A stretch of DNA of 64,000 nucleotides from Pseudobacter sp051955275 (lineage in GTDB: Bacteria > Bacteroidota > Bacteroidia > Chitinophagales > Chitinophagaceae). The translations under genes and the position numbers were made by a program. The stretch lies in contig NZ_JBQCGW010000009.1 of NCBI RefSeq assembly GCF_051955275.1, forward strand, positions 5,620-69,619, given 5' to 3'. The number at the start of each line of letters is the position of its first letter. Within the stretch, counting starts at the first letter, position 1. The notes under the pieces were generated by a model. It did not search any database and was not told the origin of the DNA. It worked only from the letters and a program-made list of their open reading frames with translations. Below are positions 26,334-34,702 of the stretch, piece after piece.

Positions 26334-27377
26334 ATGCTCAATTTCTGCACCTTATTCAATACCAATTACCTCGCCCGCGGTCTGGCCCTGTACGAGAGCC
26401 TGGAAAAGAACTGCTCCTCATTCCATCTGTATGTATATGCGTTTGACGATGCCAGTTATGACTGTCTCAAAAAACTCAACTACCCCCATCTCACGCCCGT
26501 TGCCATGAAGGAATGGGAAGATGAAGCCATCCTGGCCGTGAAACCCACCAGGAGCATGGCGGAATATTGCTGGACCAGCACCGCTACCATCTTACGATAC
26601 AGTATCACTCATTATAATCTCGAAAGCTGCACCTACCTGGATGCCGACCTGTATTTTTACAGCGATCCGCAGGTGCTCTTTGATGAGATCGCTGATAATT
26701 CAGTTGCCATCAGCAGTCACCGTTATACGCCCATCTATGACCAGTCCGTTACCAGCGGCATCTATTGCGTTCAGTTCATGTTCTTCCGGAACGATGAACG
26801 TGGTATGCGCGTGCTGAACTGGTGGCGCGATCGTTGCATTGAATGGTGTTTTGCACGTTATGAGGATGGCAAGTTCGGGGATCAGAAATACCTCGATAAC
26901 TGGCCTTCACAATTTGAAGGAGTACATGTGTTCAAACATCGCGGTGAAGGGCTTGCACCATGGAATATCCAGCAGTCGGAGCCCGGACTGGAAAACGGGC
27001 AGCTTACCATTACGGAAATTTCCACCGGCAAAAAATGGAACGCCATCTATTTCCATTTTCATGGCGTGAAATTCTTTACTGACCAGCAGGTGGCTTTGTG
27101 CGGAACCTTGTATGAATTCAGCAAGGATCAGGTGGCATTATTCTATTTTCCATACCTGAACAGGCTCCTGGAAATTGAAGCGGCCCTGAAAGCAAAGGGT
27201 TTTACCCTCAATTCAAATGGCGCAACACAGCCTGCTCCCGGTAAAGCTTCCATCCTGGTACAATTTCTGAAAGAAAGACTACTGAACATCAAAATGGGCA
27301 AAGCATCGCCTTTCCATTTTAAAATGTATAATTTTAGCCGCCACAACCATTATTATTCACTGAACCAGATCAGATAA
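26334..27377 (+). CDS. GT8-like (GT-A) glycosyltransferase
   Basis: 347 aa. NFCTLFNTNYLARGLALYESL at the N-terminus and TYLDADLYFYSDP with a DxD motif are typical of GT8-like nucleotide-diphospho-sugar transferases; FGDQKYLDNWP and YFHFHGVKFF follow further on. Probably cytoplasmic, adding a hexose during glycan assembly. It is the first gene of a three-gene unit, 7 nt from fdtA. Exact donor unknown. Confidence 0.82.
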   Translation: MLNFCTLFNTNYLARGLALYESLEKNCSSFHLYVYAFDDASYDCLKKLNYPHLTPVAMKEWEDEAILAVKPTRSMAEYCWTSTATILRYSITHYNLESCTYLDADLYFYSDPQVLFDEIADNSVAISSHRYTPIYDQSVTSGIYCVQFMFFRNDERGMRVLNWWRDRCIEWCFARYEDGKFGDQKYLDNWPSQFEGVHVFKHRGEGLAPWNIQQSEPGLENGQLTITEISTGKKWNAIYFHFHGVKFFTDQQVALCGTLYEFSKDQVALFYFPYLNRLLEIEAALKAKGFTLNSNGATQPAPGKASILVQFLKERLLNIKMGKASPFHFKMYNFSRHNHYYSLNQIR

Positions 27378-27384
27378 GCAGCAC

Positions 27385-27756
27385 ATGGCACAATTAATAG
27401 ACCTGAAGACTTTTACAGACAAGCGTGGAAATCTTACGGTGATCGAGAAAGTGGTCCCCTTCGATATCAAAAGGATCTTTTATATCTACGGAGTGGATGA
27501 ATCCAAAAGAGGTGGGCACCGCCATAAGCAAACCATTCAGGCAGCCATCTGTATCCAGGGCTCCTGCCGCATCTACAATAACAATGGCAGTTCGGAAGCA
27601 TATTTTGAGCTGAACCGTCCGGATAAATGTCTGCTCATTCAGCCGGAAGACTGGCATACCATGGACCAGTTTACCCCTGATGCCATCCTGATGGTACTCG
27701 CCTCCGAGTACTTTGATGCCAACGATTATATTTTTGAACCCTACTCAGCTGTATGA
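27385..27756 (+). CDS. fdtA: FdtA-type sugar 3,4-ketoisomerase (WxcM-like cupin)
   Basis: 123 aa, a full-length single cupin. Diagnostic RGNLTVIEKVVPFDIKRIFYI and GVDESKRGGHRHKQTIQAAIC (catalytic His pair in GHRHK), plus IQPEDWHTMDQF. It converts dTDP-4-keto-6-deoxyglucose to the 3-keto isomer, the step before 3-amination. It couples to the aminotransferase by ATGA overlap. The FdtA (galacto) and QdtA (gluco) specificities cannot be separated by eye, so the symbol is the family name only. Confidence 0.88.
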   Translation: MAQLIDLKTFTDKRGNLTVIEKVVPFDIKRIFYIYGVDESKRGGHRHKQTIQAAICIQGSCRIYNNNGSSEAYFELNRPDKCLLIQPEDWHTMDQFTPDAILMVLASEYFDANDYIFEPYSAV

Positions 27757-28838
27757 TAGAATACGAAAACCTCGGCAAAGCCAATGCAGCATTCTTTGAT
27801 GATTATCGCAAGGCCTTTGATAACGTGCTGCAAAGCGGCTGGTACGTACTGGGCCAGCAGGTAAAACAATTTGAAACGGAATTTGCACAATACTGTGGCG
27901 CATCTCATGCAGCTGGTCTGGCAAACGGACTGGATGCTTTGATCCTCAGTCTGCGTGCGCTTGGCTGTAAACCCGGAGATGAAGTGTTAGTGCCTTCCAA
28001 TACCTATATCGCTACCATCCTGGCTGTAATGCATAATGGGTGTACGCCGGTGCTGGTGGAACCTGATATCGCCACCTACAATATCGATCCTTCTTTAATC
28101 GAAGAAAAGATAACGCCCAGAACAAAGGCCATCCTGGTAGTGCATCTTTACGGAAAGATCTGCGCGATGGACCGCATCATGGCTATCGCTCAAAAACACC
28201 ATCTCTTTGTAGTGGAGGACTGTGCGCAGGCGCATGGCGCTTCACTGAAAGGCAGGCAGGCAGGCAGTTTCGGGGATTATGGAGCCTGGAGCTTCTACCC
28301 TACCAAGAACCTGGGCGCAATCGGTGATGCAGGCGCCATTACCTGTAATAACGAAGAATTAATAACGAAGATCACTACCCTGAGAAACTACGGAAGCAAA
28401 GTAAAATATTATAATGAAGTAGTTGGCTTCAATTCAAGGCTGGATGAATTACAGGCAGCGTTGTTGCGTGTGAAACTGGCGAAGATGCAGGCCATTACAG
28501 AACACAAGCGCATGCTTGGAGCCCTGTATCACGAAGGTTTGAAAAATGATTTCATCAAGCCGCAGGTGCACCCGGATTATTTTGATGTGTACCATATCTA
28601 CAATGTCCGCCATCCGAAACGTGATGCATTGAAAGAATACTTATTGAAGCATGAAATAAAAACAGATATTCATTACCCGGTAGCTCCCAACAAACAGGAA
28701 GCGATGCGCGGTGTGCTTGACCAGGTACCCACCCCCATTGCGGAAGAGATCCACCAGACAACGCTAAGCCTGCCCATCTCTTACCTGCATACCAAACAGG
28801 ATGTTGAACGGGTCATCGAAGTAATGAATAAGTTTTAA
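27753..28838 (+). CDS. fdtB: DegT/DnrJ/EryC1 PLP aminotransferase (FdtB-type)
   Basis: 361 aa. PLP-dependent sugar aminotransferase: QFAQYC-ASHAAGLANGLDAL type N-terminus, VEDCAQAHGASLKGRQAGSF (PLP Asp region), WSFYPTKNLGAIGDAGAI with the Schiff-base lysine in PTKNLGA, and GFNSRLDELQAALLRVKL. With FdtA it would make a dTDP-3-amino-3,6-dideoxyhexose (Fuc3N or Qui3N). The acetyltransferase that usually completes N-acylation (FdtC) and the dTDP-glucose genes rmlA/rmlB are not in the window, so they must be elsewhere. Confidence 0.9.
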   Translation: MIEYENLGKANAAFFDDYRKAFDNVLQSGWYVLGQQVKQFETEFAQYCGASHAAGLANGLDALILSLRALGCKPGDEVLVPSNTYIATILAVMHNGCTPVLVEPDIATYNIDPSLIEEKITPRTKAILVVHLYGKICAMDRIMAIAQKHHLFVVEDCAQAHGASLKGRQAGSFGDYGAWSFYPTKNLGAIGDAGAITCNNEELITKITTLRNYGSKVKYYNEVVGFNSRLDELQAALLRVKLAKMQAITEHKRMLGALYHEGLKNDFIKPQVHPDYFDVYHIYNVRHPKRDALKEYLLKHEIKTDIHYPVAPNKQEAMRGVLDQVPTPIAEEIHQTTLSLPISYLHTKQDVERVIEVMNKF

Positions 28839-28849
28839 TTAATCAATGT

Positions 28850-28965
28850 GTGCCCTGTCGCTCCCCTCTGGCGAGTGACTTTTATTTGTTCGCCTCCGGC
28901 GAACACCGTGATGCCGGGAGGCGACGGAATAGATGTAACTCGCGGGGATGCGAGTTGCAGGGCAC
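28850..28965. repeat. Intergenic element with nested and flanking hairpins, unknown type
   Basis: Outer arms gtgccctg (28850-28857) and cagggcac (28958-28965) are perfect 8-bp complements. Inside lie: a perfect 7-bp hairpin gttcgcc/ggcgaac with a tcc loop (28888-28904); a perfect 7-bp hairpin aactcgc/gcgagtt with a 6-nt loop (28937-28956); and an intermediate stem pairing 28858-28865 with 28916-28924 (one bulged base), which encloses the first hairpin. This gives a branched three-stem fold. The segment is GC-rich compared with its flanks. It could be a REP/MITE-like dispersed repeat or a structured RNA. Short ORFs crossing it look like chance. The rest of the gap to 29039 shows nothing. Confidence 0.6.
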
Positions 28966-29039
28966 CCCTTAACTATCACGCGCACTCTCATTATCAGGCA
29001 TACACAGCTCAGCAGATACATCAAACACCTGCTTTCCCT

Positions 29040-29804
29040 CTACCTGCCCACTGCATTAGCCGGTGCCAGCGTTCCGATCAATTGCAGGAACTTTGCCAGT
29101 CCGGCCCGCTTGGCTTCATCCAGCCTGTAGCTGATATTCTTCGTATAGTATTCGTGCAGATCATAATGCTCATAAGGGTTCTGAGCCACTACAGTATCAA
29201 TATGCTTCAAGCCTTCTTCATTGGCGGCATCAAAAGCCTTCACAAATTCCTCCGGCAAAGGCTTATTGCTGACCCAGGCTGCAAATACAAAGGGTAATCC
29301 GGTAAACGCCATCCAGGCCTCGCCCAGGTCATAGATATATTTTGAATGTTTCCGCTGTTCCAGCGCCCTGTCGCCGATCACCACGCCGGCTGTTGTACCC
29401 TGAATACGGCTGCGGTAATCATCTTTTGTATCCGTGACCACGGGATCGATCTTCCAGTAATCCCGCATGAGGATACGCGCCAGGGTCACGGAAGTGCGGC
29501 TCTGGTAATCCAGCAGCACTTCTGTGATCTCATGAACCGGCACATCGCTGAACAGGCAAACCGAGGCTACAGGCTGCGTACAGCCGATACAGTAATTGGT
29601 ATTGATATGATACTCCTTCATCCGGGGGATCACAGCCACAGGCACCAGTCCCATGTCAATGGTATCATCCAGGAGCATTCTGGCAATATTCGCCGGGTAT
29701 TCGGGTACGGCCTCTATCTCATTTATCACAGGTGAATGCTCAATTCCATACAATAATGGTTTGGTATTGAGATAATTCACGATTCCAACCTTAATCTTCT
29801 TCAA
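29040..29804 (-). CDS. mqnA: Chorismate dehydratase MqnA (futalosine menaquinone pathway)
   Basis: 254 aa if translation starts at the TTG at 29804 (read as MKKIKVGIVNYLNTKPLLYG). ATG codons at 29858 and 29852 lie upstream of a TACCTTTG promoter box (29824-29831), so they are probably not in the mRNA. Family hallmarks: VGIVNYLNTKPL, DDTIDMGLVPVAVIPRM and DYQSRTSVTLARILMRDYW, with a periplasmic-binding-like fold. MqnA dehydrates chorismate at the entry of the futalosine route to menaquinone. Distinguishing it from MqnD rests on the N-terminal motif and context. It is divergent from purB. Confidence 0.85.
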   Translation of the reverse strand: MKKIKVGIVNYLNTKPLLYGIEHSPVINEIEAVPEYPANIARMLLDDTIDMGLVPVAVIPRMKEYHINTNYCIGCTQPVASVCLFSDVPVHEITEVLLDYQSRTSVTLARILMRDYWKIDPVVTDTKDDYRSRIQGTTAGVVIGDRALEQRKHSKYIYDLGEAWMAFTGLPFVFAAWVSNKPLPEEFVKAFDAANEEGLKHIDTVVAQNPYEHYDLHEYYTKNISYRLDEAKRAGLAKFLQLIGTLAPANAVGR

Positions 29805-29823
29805 TTGAATTAATTTTACGCCG

Positions 29824-29831
29824 CAAAGGTA
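29824..29831 (-). promoter_or_regulatory. Promoter of mqnA
   Basis: TACCTTTG on the minus strand with a TTG about 21 nt upstream. The box ends 19 nt before the TTG start codon at 29804 and excludes the upstream ATGs from the transcript. Confidence 0.6.
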
Positions 29832-29869
29832 AAGGAATATCACTTTTAACATCAACATTGAACTTGAAC

Positions 29870-31216
29870 ATGGAACTGAACAGTCTTACAGCCATTTCCC
29901 CTATTGACGGACGTTACCGTAACCAGGTGCAGCACCTCGACGAATACTTCTCTGAATTCGCCCTTATCAAATACAGGGTGCTGGTTGAAGTGGAATACTT
30001 CCTGTTCCTGGGCGACAAGAAATTCTTTTCTGTGCCCGCAGCTGTAAAAAAAGGCCTGCTGTCCGCTGCGGAAAATTTCAGCCTGGAAGATGCGCAAACC
30101 ATCAAAGAGACTGAAAAGACCACCAATCATGATGTGAAAGCAGTGGAATATTTCCTGAAAGCGAAACTGAAAGACCTGAAAGCCGAACATCTCCAGGAAT
30201 GGGTTCACTTCGGACTTACTTCACAGGACATCAATAATACTGCCGTTCCCCTCTCCTGGAAACAGGCGGTGGACAACGAATACCTGCCCGCCATCCTCAA
30301 CCTGAACAAGCAGCTGGAGCTGCTTTCAGACGAATGGAGGGATATACCTATGCTTGCCCGTACGCATGGTCAGCCCGCTTCTCCCACCCGCCTTGGCAAG
30401 GAGATCAGGGTTTTTGTTGAAAGGCTGGAAAACCAGGTGCAGCAATGCATCGAGATCCCTTTCAGCGCAAAATTCGGTGGCGCCACCGGTAATTTCAACG
30501 CCCATGCCGTGGCCTTCCCTAAAAAGAACTGGGTGAACCTCGGCAATGATTTCGTGGAAGGCGTACTGGGACTGCAACGCCAGCAATTCACCACTCAGAT
30601 AGAACACTACGATAACCTCGCTGCGCATTTCGACAGCATGAAACGGATCAATACCATCCTGCTGGATTTCTGCCGTGATATGTGGACTTATATCTCCATG
30701 GACTATTTCAAGCAGCGTACCAAAAAGGGCGAGATCGGTTCTTCCGCTATGCCGCACAAGGTGAACCCTATCGATTTCGAGAATGCCGAAGGCAACCTCG
30801 GCATCGCCAACGCCCTGCTGGAGCACCTGTCAGCCAAACTTCCGATCAGCCGCCTGCAGCGCGATCTCACCGATTCCACCGTGCTGAGAAATATCGGTGT
30901 GCCGTTTGCACATATCATCCTGGCCACCCGCTCCATCGAAAAAGGGCTGGGCAAACTGGTGCTGAATGATGAGAAGATCTATGACGACCTGGATAAGAAC
31001 TGGGCAGTGGTGGCCGAAGCCATCCAGACCATTCTCCGCCGCGAGAATTACCCTCAGCCTTACGAAGCCCTTAAAGAGCTTACCCGTGGCAAACAGGGCA
31101 TCAACAAACAGACCCTCCATCAATTCATCGATAAATTAAAAATTCCGGTAACCGTGCGTAAAGAGTTGAAAAAGATCTCTCCGCACAACTACACAGGCGT
31201 GAACCCCGACTTCTGA
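29870..31216 (+). CDS. purB: Adenylosuccinate lyase
   Basis: 448 aa from the ATG at 29870. Fumarase/aspartase superfamily. It cleaves SAICAR and adenylosuccinate in purine synthesis. The superfamily signature GSSAMPHKVNPIDFENAEGN is intact near residue 290; ARTHGQPASPTRLGKE (catalytic His) and FGLTSQDINNTAVPL are also present. The upstream TTG at 29858 is rejected. Its 3' end overlaps the convergent acetyltransferase by 28 nt. Full length and well conserved. Confidence 0.95.
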   Translation: MELNSLTAISPIDGRYRNQVQHLDEYFSEFALIKYRVLVEVEYFLFLGDKKFFSVPAAVKKGLLSAAENFSLEDAQTIKETEKTTNHDVKAVEYFLKAKLKDLKAEHLQEWVHFGLTSQDINNTAVPLSWKQAVDNEYLPAILNLNKQLELLSDEWRDIPMLARTHGQPASPTRLGKEIRVFVERLENQVQQCIEIPFSAKFGGATGNFNAHAVAFPKKNWVNLGNDFVEGVLGLQRQQFTTQIEHYDNLAAHFDSMKRINTILLDFCRDMWTYISMDYFKQRTKKGEIGSSAMPHKVNPIDFENAEGNLGIANALLEHLSAKLPISRLQRDLTDSTVLRNIGVPFAHIILATRSIEKGLGKLVLNDEKIYDDLDKNWAVVAEAIQTILRRENYPQPYEALKELTRGKQGINKQTLHQFIDKLKIPVTVRKELKKISPHNYTGVNPDF

Positions 31217-31722
31217 GAAAAGCGGGTCCGCCACCAGAGCATATCCTCTTTCTGATCATATTGTTCAAAGCCGTTCTTCTGCAAAACGCGGATTGATGCG
31301 GCATTGGTTCTTGCTGTTTCGGCAAGCACCGCGGAGAGCTCTTGTCTTTGTGATGCCCATTGGATCAGGCCACCCACCGCTTCCGTCATGAAGCCCCGGT
31401 TGCGGGCATGCTTCATCGTGCCATAGCCGATCTCCACTTCACCGGCCGCACCGGGTGGGCCTTTGAAGCCGAGCTCGGCCACCACCAGCCTGCTGGCTTT
31501 TTCAATCACCAGCCAGAATGTAAAGTACAGGTAATGATCGAAGGGAGCCCTTCGCATACAGGGCAGCGTAACCGATTCCACATATCGCTTTACTTCAGGG
31601 TTCATCACCCTGTTGATCAGCGCAAGCTCTTCCATCCGTTCAAAAAGATCATTGCCCTGCAGGTATAGTTCCAATGCAGGTACTGTGAGCGGAAGGATAT
31701 AAAGACGATCGGTGTGGACCAT
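31189..31722 (-). CDS. GNAT acetyltransferase, RimJ/RimL type
   Basis: 177 aa from the ATG at 31722 (MVHTDRLYILPL); a TTG at 31737 falls in a palindrome and is less likely. Acetyltransf_3-type layout: TDRLYILPLTVPALELYL at the N-terminus, EVEIGYGTMKHARNRGFMTEA (acetyl-CoA loop) and TNAASIRVLQKNGFEQY. Members acetylate ribosomal-protein N-termini or other amines; the target here is unknown. It lies 29 nt downstream of prfC on the same strand, and its last 28 nt overlap the 3' end of purB. Confidence 0.85.
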   Translation of the reverse strand: MVHTDRLYILPLTVPALELYLQGNDLFERMEELALINRVMNPEVKRYVESVTLPCMRRAPFDHYLYFTFWLVIEKASRLVVAELGFKGPPGAAGEVEIGYGTMKHARNRGFMTEAVGGLIQWASQRQELSAVLAETARTNAASIRVLQKNGFEQYDQKEDMLWWRTRFSQKSGFTPV

Positions 31723-31730
31723 CCGGGTTG

Positions 31731-31749
31731 TTTGCAATTAAATTGCAAA
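31731..31749. promoter_or_regulatory. Perfect 19-bp palindrome between prfC and the acetyltransferase
   Basis: tttgcaattaaattgcaaa: 9-bp arms around a single A. It sits between the prfC stop and the acetyltransferase ATG. AT-rich and without a loop, it looks more like a dimeric-regulator site than a terminator. Confidence 0.4.
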
Positions 31750-31751
31750 CC

Positions 31752-33350
31752 TTATACCGTTTCCTTGTGAATCTCTGATGTAAAGTGGAATTGAATATCC
31801 GGGTTGTTGGTACGCTCCGTGTTCAGGAACCATTCGCTCTGCGCCAGGTACACCAGGTGGCCATCCTTATCGGTAGCGATATTGGTGCTCTTGAAACGGG
31901 TGAATTCATCCAGCTTCTTCGGGTCATTGCTGGTGATCCAGCAGGCTTTGTAGAAAGGCTGGGCACGGAACTCAACACTGGCGCCGTATTCCTGCAACAG
32001 TCGGTACTGGATAACCTCAAACTGAAGTTCACCCACGCAACCGATGATTTTTTTGTTACCACCAAACTGGGTGAAGAGCTGGGCAACCCCTTCATCGGTC
32101 AGCTGCAGCAGGCCTTTTTCCAGTTGCTTGGTTTTCATCGGGTCTTTGTTCACTACCTCTTTAAAGATCTCAGGTGAGAAAGAGGGGATGCCGGTGAAAT
32201 AGAAGTCGGCACCTTCGGTGAGGGTATCACCGATCTTGAAGTTGCCGGTATCGAAGAGACCAACCACATCGCCGGGGAATGCTTCATCGATCACATCCTT
32301 GTCGCGCGCGAGGAAAGTGTATGGGTTGCTGAAACGCACGTCCCTGTCGAGGCGCACGTGGTGGAAGTATTTATTACGCTCGAACCTGCCGGAGCAAACA
32401 CGCAGGAACGCGATACGGTCGCGATGCTTGGGATCAAGGTTAGCGTGGATCTTGAAGATGAAGCCGGAGAATTTGTCTTCATCCGGACAAACCTCCCTTA
32501 CAGATGTAGGCCTGCAACGCGGGATAGGTGCTACACGAATGAAGGTATCCAGCATTTCCCTTACCCCGAAGTTATTGATGGCAGAGCCAAAGAAAACGGG
32601 TGATACTTTACCGGCCAGGTAATTGGCCACATTCAGTTCTCCATTCACGCCGTCCACCAGTTCCACATCTTCACGTAAAATGCCGGCATCCTTTTCACCG
32701 AGTTTGGAATCAAGCACTTCACTGCCAAGGTCAGTGATCTCGAGGCTGTCCTCATCGTCGGAAGCTTTTGTGTTGGCAGTAAAAAGTACCAGGTTCTTAT
32801 CGTAGAGATTGTACACCCCTTTGAAGTCCTTGCCACTGTTGATGGGCCAGGTCATGGGGTGTAAAGATATTTTCAGTTCATTTTCGATCTCTTCCAGGAG
32901 GTCGAAGCGGTTCTTACCGTCGCGGTCCATTTTGTTGATGAACACGATCACAGGCGTATCGCGCATGCGGCATACTTCCATGAGGCGGCGGGTCTGGGCT
33001 TCCACCCCGTTCACGGAGTCAACCACCAGGATAACGCTGTCTACCGCGGTGAGGGTACGGTAGGTATCTTCAGCGAAGTCTTTGTGACCGGGGGTATCCA
33101 GCAGGTTTACCAGGATTCCCTTGTATTCGAAGCTCATCACGGAAGTGGCTACGGATATACCACGCTGACGTTCGATCTCCATGAAGTCGGACGTAGCGTG
33201 CTTTTTGATCTTGTTGCTCTTTACGGCTCCGGCAGTCTGGATGGCTCCACCGAACAGGAGGAACTTCTCCGTAAGCGTGGTTTTACCGGCATCCGGGTGA
33301 GAAATGATCGCAAAAGTCCTTCGTCTTTGAATTTCTGTATTGTACTTCAT
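31752..33350 (-). CDS. prfC: Peptide chain release factor 3
   Basis: 532 aa translational GTPase. G1 SHPDAGKTTLTEKFLLFGG, G3 DTPGHKDF, G4 NKMDRDG, with QRGISVATSVM as the switch region. Domains II and III follow (FIFKIHANLDPKHRDRIAFL), and the C-terminal part includes GCVGELQFEVIQYRLLQEYG. RF3 recycles RF1/RF2 from the ribosome after termination and also aids quality control. The length is normal for the family. A TACCTTTG box lies 29 nt upstream of the ATG. It is divergent from the yitT-like gene. Confidence 0.95.
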   Translation of the reverse strand: MKYNTEIQRRRTFAIISHPDAGKTTLTEKFLLFGGAIQTAGAVKSNKIKKHATSDFMEIERQRGISVATSVMSFEYKGILVNLLDTPGHKDFAEDTYRTLTAVDSVILVVDSVNGVEAQTRRLMEVCRMRDTPVIVFINKMDRDGKNRFDLLEEIENELKISLHPMTWPINSGKDFKGVYNLYDKNLVLFTANTKASDDEDSLEITDLGSEVLDSKLGEKDAGILREDVELVDGVNGELNVANYLAGKVSPVFFGSAINNFGVREMLDTFIRVAPIPRCRPTSVREVCPDEDKFSGFIFKIHANLDPKHRDRIAFLRVCSGRFERNKYFHHVRLDRDVRFSNPYTFLARDKDVIDEAFPGDVVGLFDTGNFKIGDTLTEGADFYFTGIPSFSPEIFKEVVNKDPMKTKQLEKGLLQLTDEGVAQLFTQFGGNKKIIGCVGELQFEVIQYRLLQEYGASVEFRAQPFYKACWITSNDPKKLDEFTRFKSTNIATDKDGHLVYLAQSEWFLNTERTNNPDIQFHFTSEIHKETV

Positions 33351-33379
33351 GAAGTGATCGCTTTTAGGAAAAACGCCCG

Positions 33380-33387
33380 CAAAGGTA
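33380..33387 (-). promoter_or_regulatory. -7 box of prfC
   Basis: TACCTTTG on the minus strand, an exact consensus match, 29 nt before the prfC ATG. The nearest upstream TTG is only 14 nt away, shorter than the usual spacing. Confidence 0.5.
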
Positions 33388-33422
33388 CATTAATCCTGCC
33401 TCAATTTGTACTTTTATGCCAC

Positions 33423-34400
33423 ATGCGTTCCAGACTTCTCCAATTCATTGTCAACAACTTCCTGCGGCCGGGAAGAAGCAATACTTTATCCTATGCCCCA
33501 AGCGCTTACAGAATGGCGAAAGGCCTGTACCAGATGCGTAAGGCCATTCTTCAGAACTCCAAAGATGCAGTGCTGATCATAATCGGGATACTCAGTGCGG
33601 GTTTCGGCCTCAAAAGCTTTCTCTTACCCGTGAAATTCATCGATGGCGGGGCAACGGGCCTCTCCCTGCTCACCAGCGCCCTCACGGGCTGGCCCCTGGC
33701 GCTGATCATCGGGCTGATCAATATTCCATTTATCCTGATCGGGTACCGGCAGATCGGGAAAGTATTCACCATCAAAACGGTCCTGGCAATTGTGGGGCTG
33801 TCACTCTGCCTGGCGCTGGTGGACTACCCCATCGTTACTTCAGATAAACTGCTGGTGGCTGTGTTCGGAGGTTTCTTTTTAGGTGCGGGGATAGGCTTCG
33901 CCGTGAGAGGTGGCGGGGTGCTGGATGGAACGGAGATCCTGGCTATCTATTTAAGCCGGAAAACAGGCACTACCATCGGTGATGTGATCATGATGATCAA
34001 CGTACTGATCTTTGCATCGGCTGCTTATTTTTTAGGGATCGATAAAGCGCTTTACTCCATGCTGACTTATTTGTCGGCGTCCAAGACGGTGGATTTCCTG
34101 ATTGAAGGTATTGAAGAATATACCGGCGTAACTATCATTTCACCGAAGAATGAGGAGATCGGCAGGGTGATCACAGAAAAATTAGGACGTGGGATTACGG
34201 TGTACAAAGGGGCCGGTGGATTCGGAAAGAGAGGGTATGTGCAGGAGGATCAGTTGATCCTGTTTACCGTGATCACCAGGCTGGAGATCTCAAGGCTGAA
34301 GCATGAGATCGAGATCATCGATCCGAATGCGTTTGTGGTGATGAATAGTATCAAGGATACGAGGGGCGGGATGATCAAGAAGCGGCCGTTGAAGCATTAG
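33423..34400 (+). CDS. YitT-family membrane protein (DUF161/DUF2179)
   Basis: 325 aa from the ATG at 33423. The frame is open further upstream into prfC sequence, but that extension is antisense to prfC and does not look like protein. Five or so membrane segments with ILSAGFGLKSFLLPVKFIDGGATG and VRGGGVLDGTEILAIYLSRK, then a soluble C-terminal DUF2179 domain (EYTGVTIISPKNEEIGRVITEKLGRGITVYKGAGGFGKRG, residues about 220-300). Function of the family is not established. A TACTTTTA box sits 6 nt before the start. The stop overlaps the convergent toxin gene by 4 nt. Confidence 0.85.
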   Translation: MRSRLLQFIVNNFLRPGRSNTLSYAPSAYRMAKGLYQMRKAILQNSKDAVLIIIGILSAGFGLKSFLLPVKFIDGGATGLSLLTSALTGWPLALIIGLINIPFILIGYRQIGKVFTIKTVLAIVGLSLCLALVDYPIVTSDKLLVAVFGGFFLGAGIGFAVRGGGVLDGTEILAIYLSRKTGTTIGDVIMMINVLIFASAAYFLGIDKALYSMLTYLSASKTVDFLIEGIEEYTGVTIISPKNEEIGRVITEKLGRGITVYKGAGGFGKRGYVQEDQLILFTVITRLEISRLKHEIEIIDPNAFVVMNSIKDTRGGMIKKRPLKH

Positions 34401-34702
34401 TATTTTTTGCTTCGTTTAGCAATATGCTTCTTTTGATGAATGATGGATACGATCAGTACTTCGCTGTCCTTTTTCACTATTTTATAAGTGATGATGTAAG
34501 GGAAAAAATCAACTACCGCATCCCGGTAACCTTTCTTGGTTTTCTGACTGAAAACCTCAGGGGCCAAAGATATCTGATTGATCTTTTTCTCTACCATTGT
34601 TTCAAAGCGCAATCCCAGACCTTCTTTTTGTTCCTCATACCATTTAACCGCTTCCAGATATTCCTGAAATACAGAAGACAGGAATTTGACCTGGTAGGTC
34701 AT
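34397..34702 (-). CDS. ParE/RelE-superfamily toxin
   Basis: 101 aa. Typical ParE pattern: VKFLSSVFQEYLEAVKWYEEQ, GLGLRFETMVEKKINQI, then DAVVDFFPYIITYKIVK and the basic C-terminus HQKKHIAKRSKKY. ParE proteins poison gyrase while RelE relatives cut mRNA on the ribosome; which applies cannot be decided here. The gene is the second of an antitoxin-toxin pair with ATGA overlap. Confidence 0.82.
   Translation of the reverse strand: MTYQVKFLSSVFQEYLEAVKWYEEQKEGLGLRFETMVEKKINQISLAPEVFSQKTKKGYRDAVVDFFPYIITYKIVKKDSEVLIVSIIHQKKHIAKRSKKY

Noticed and set aside
28848..29297. 149-codon plus-strand frame and a 61-codon minus-strand frame over the hairpin element
   Set aside because: Both cross the structured element and the plus frame runs antisense into mqnA; no homology seen.
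33084..33422. Upstream extension of the yitT-like frame
   Set aside because: Antisense to prfC; the extra 113 residues do not look like protein, and a -7-like box lies just before the ATG at 33423.
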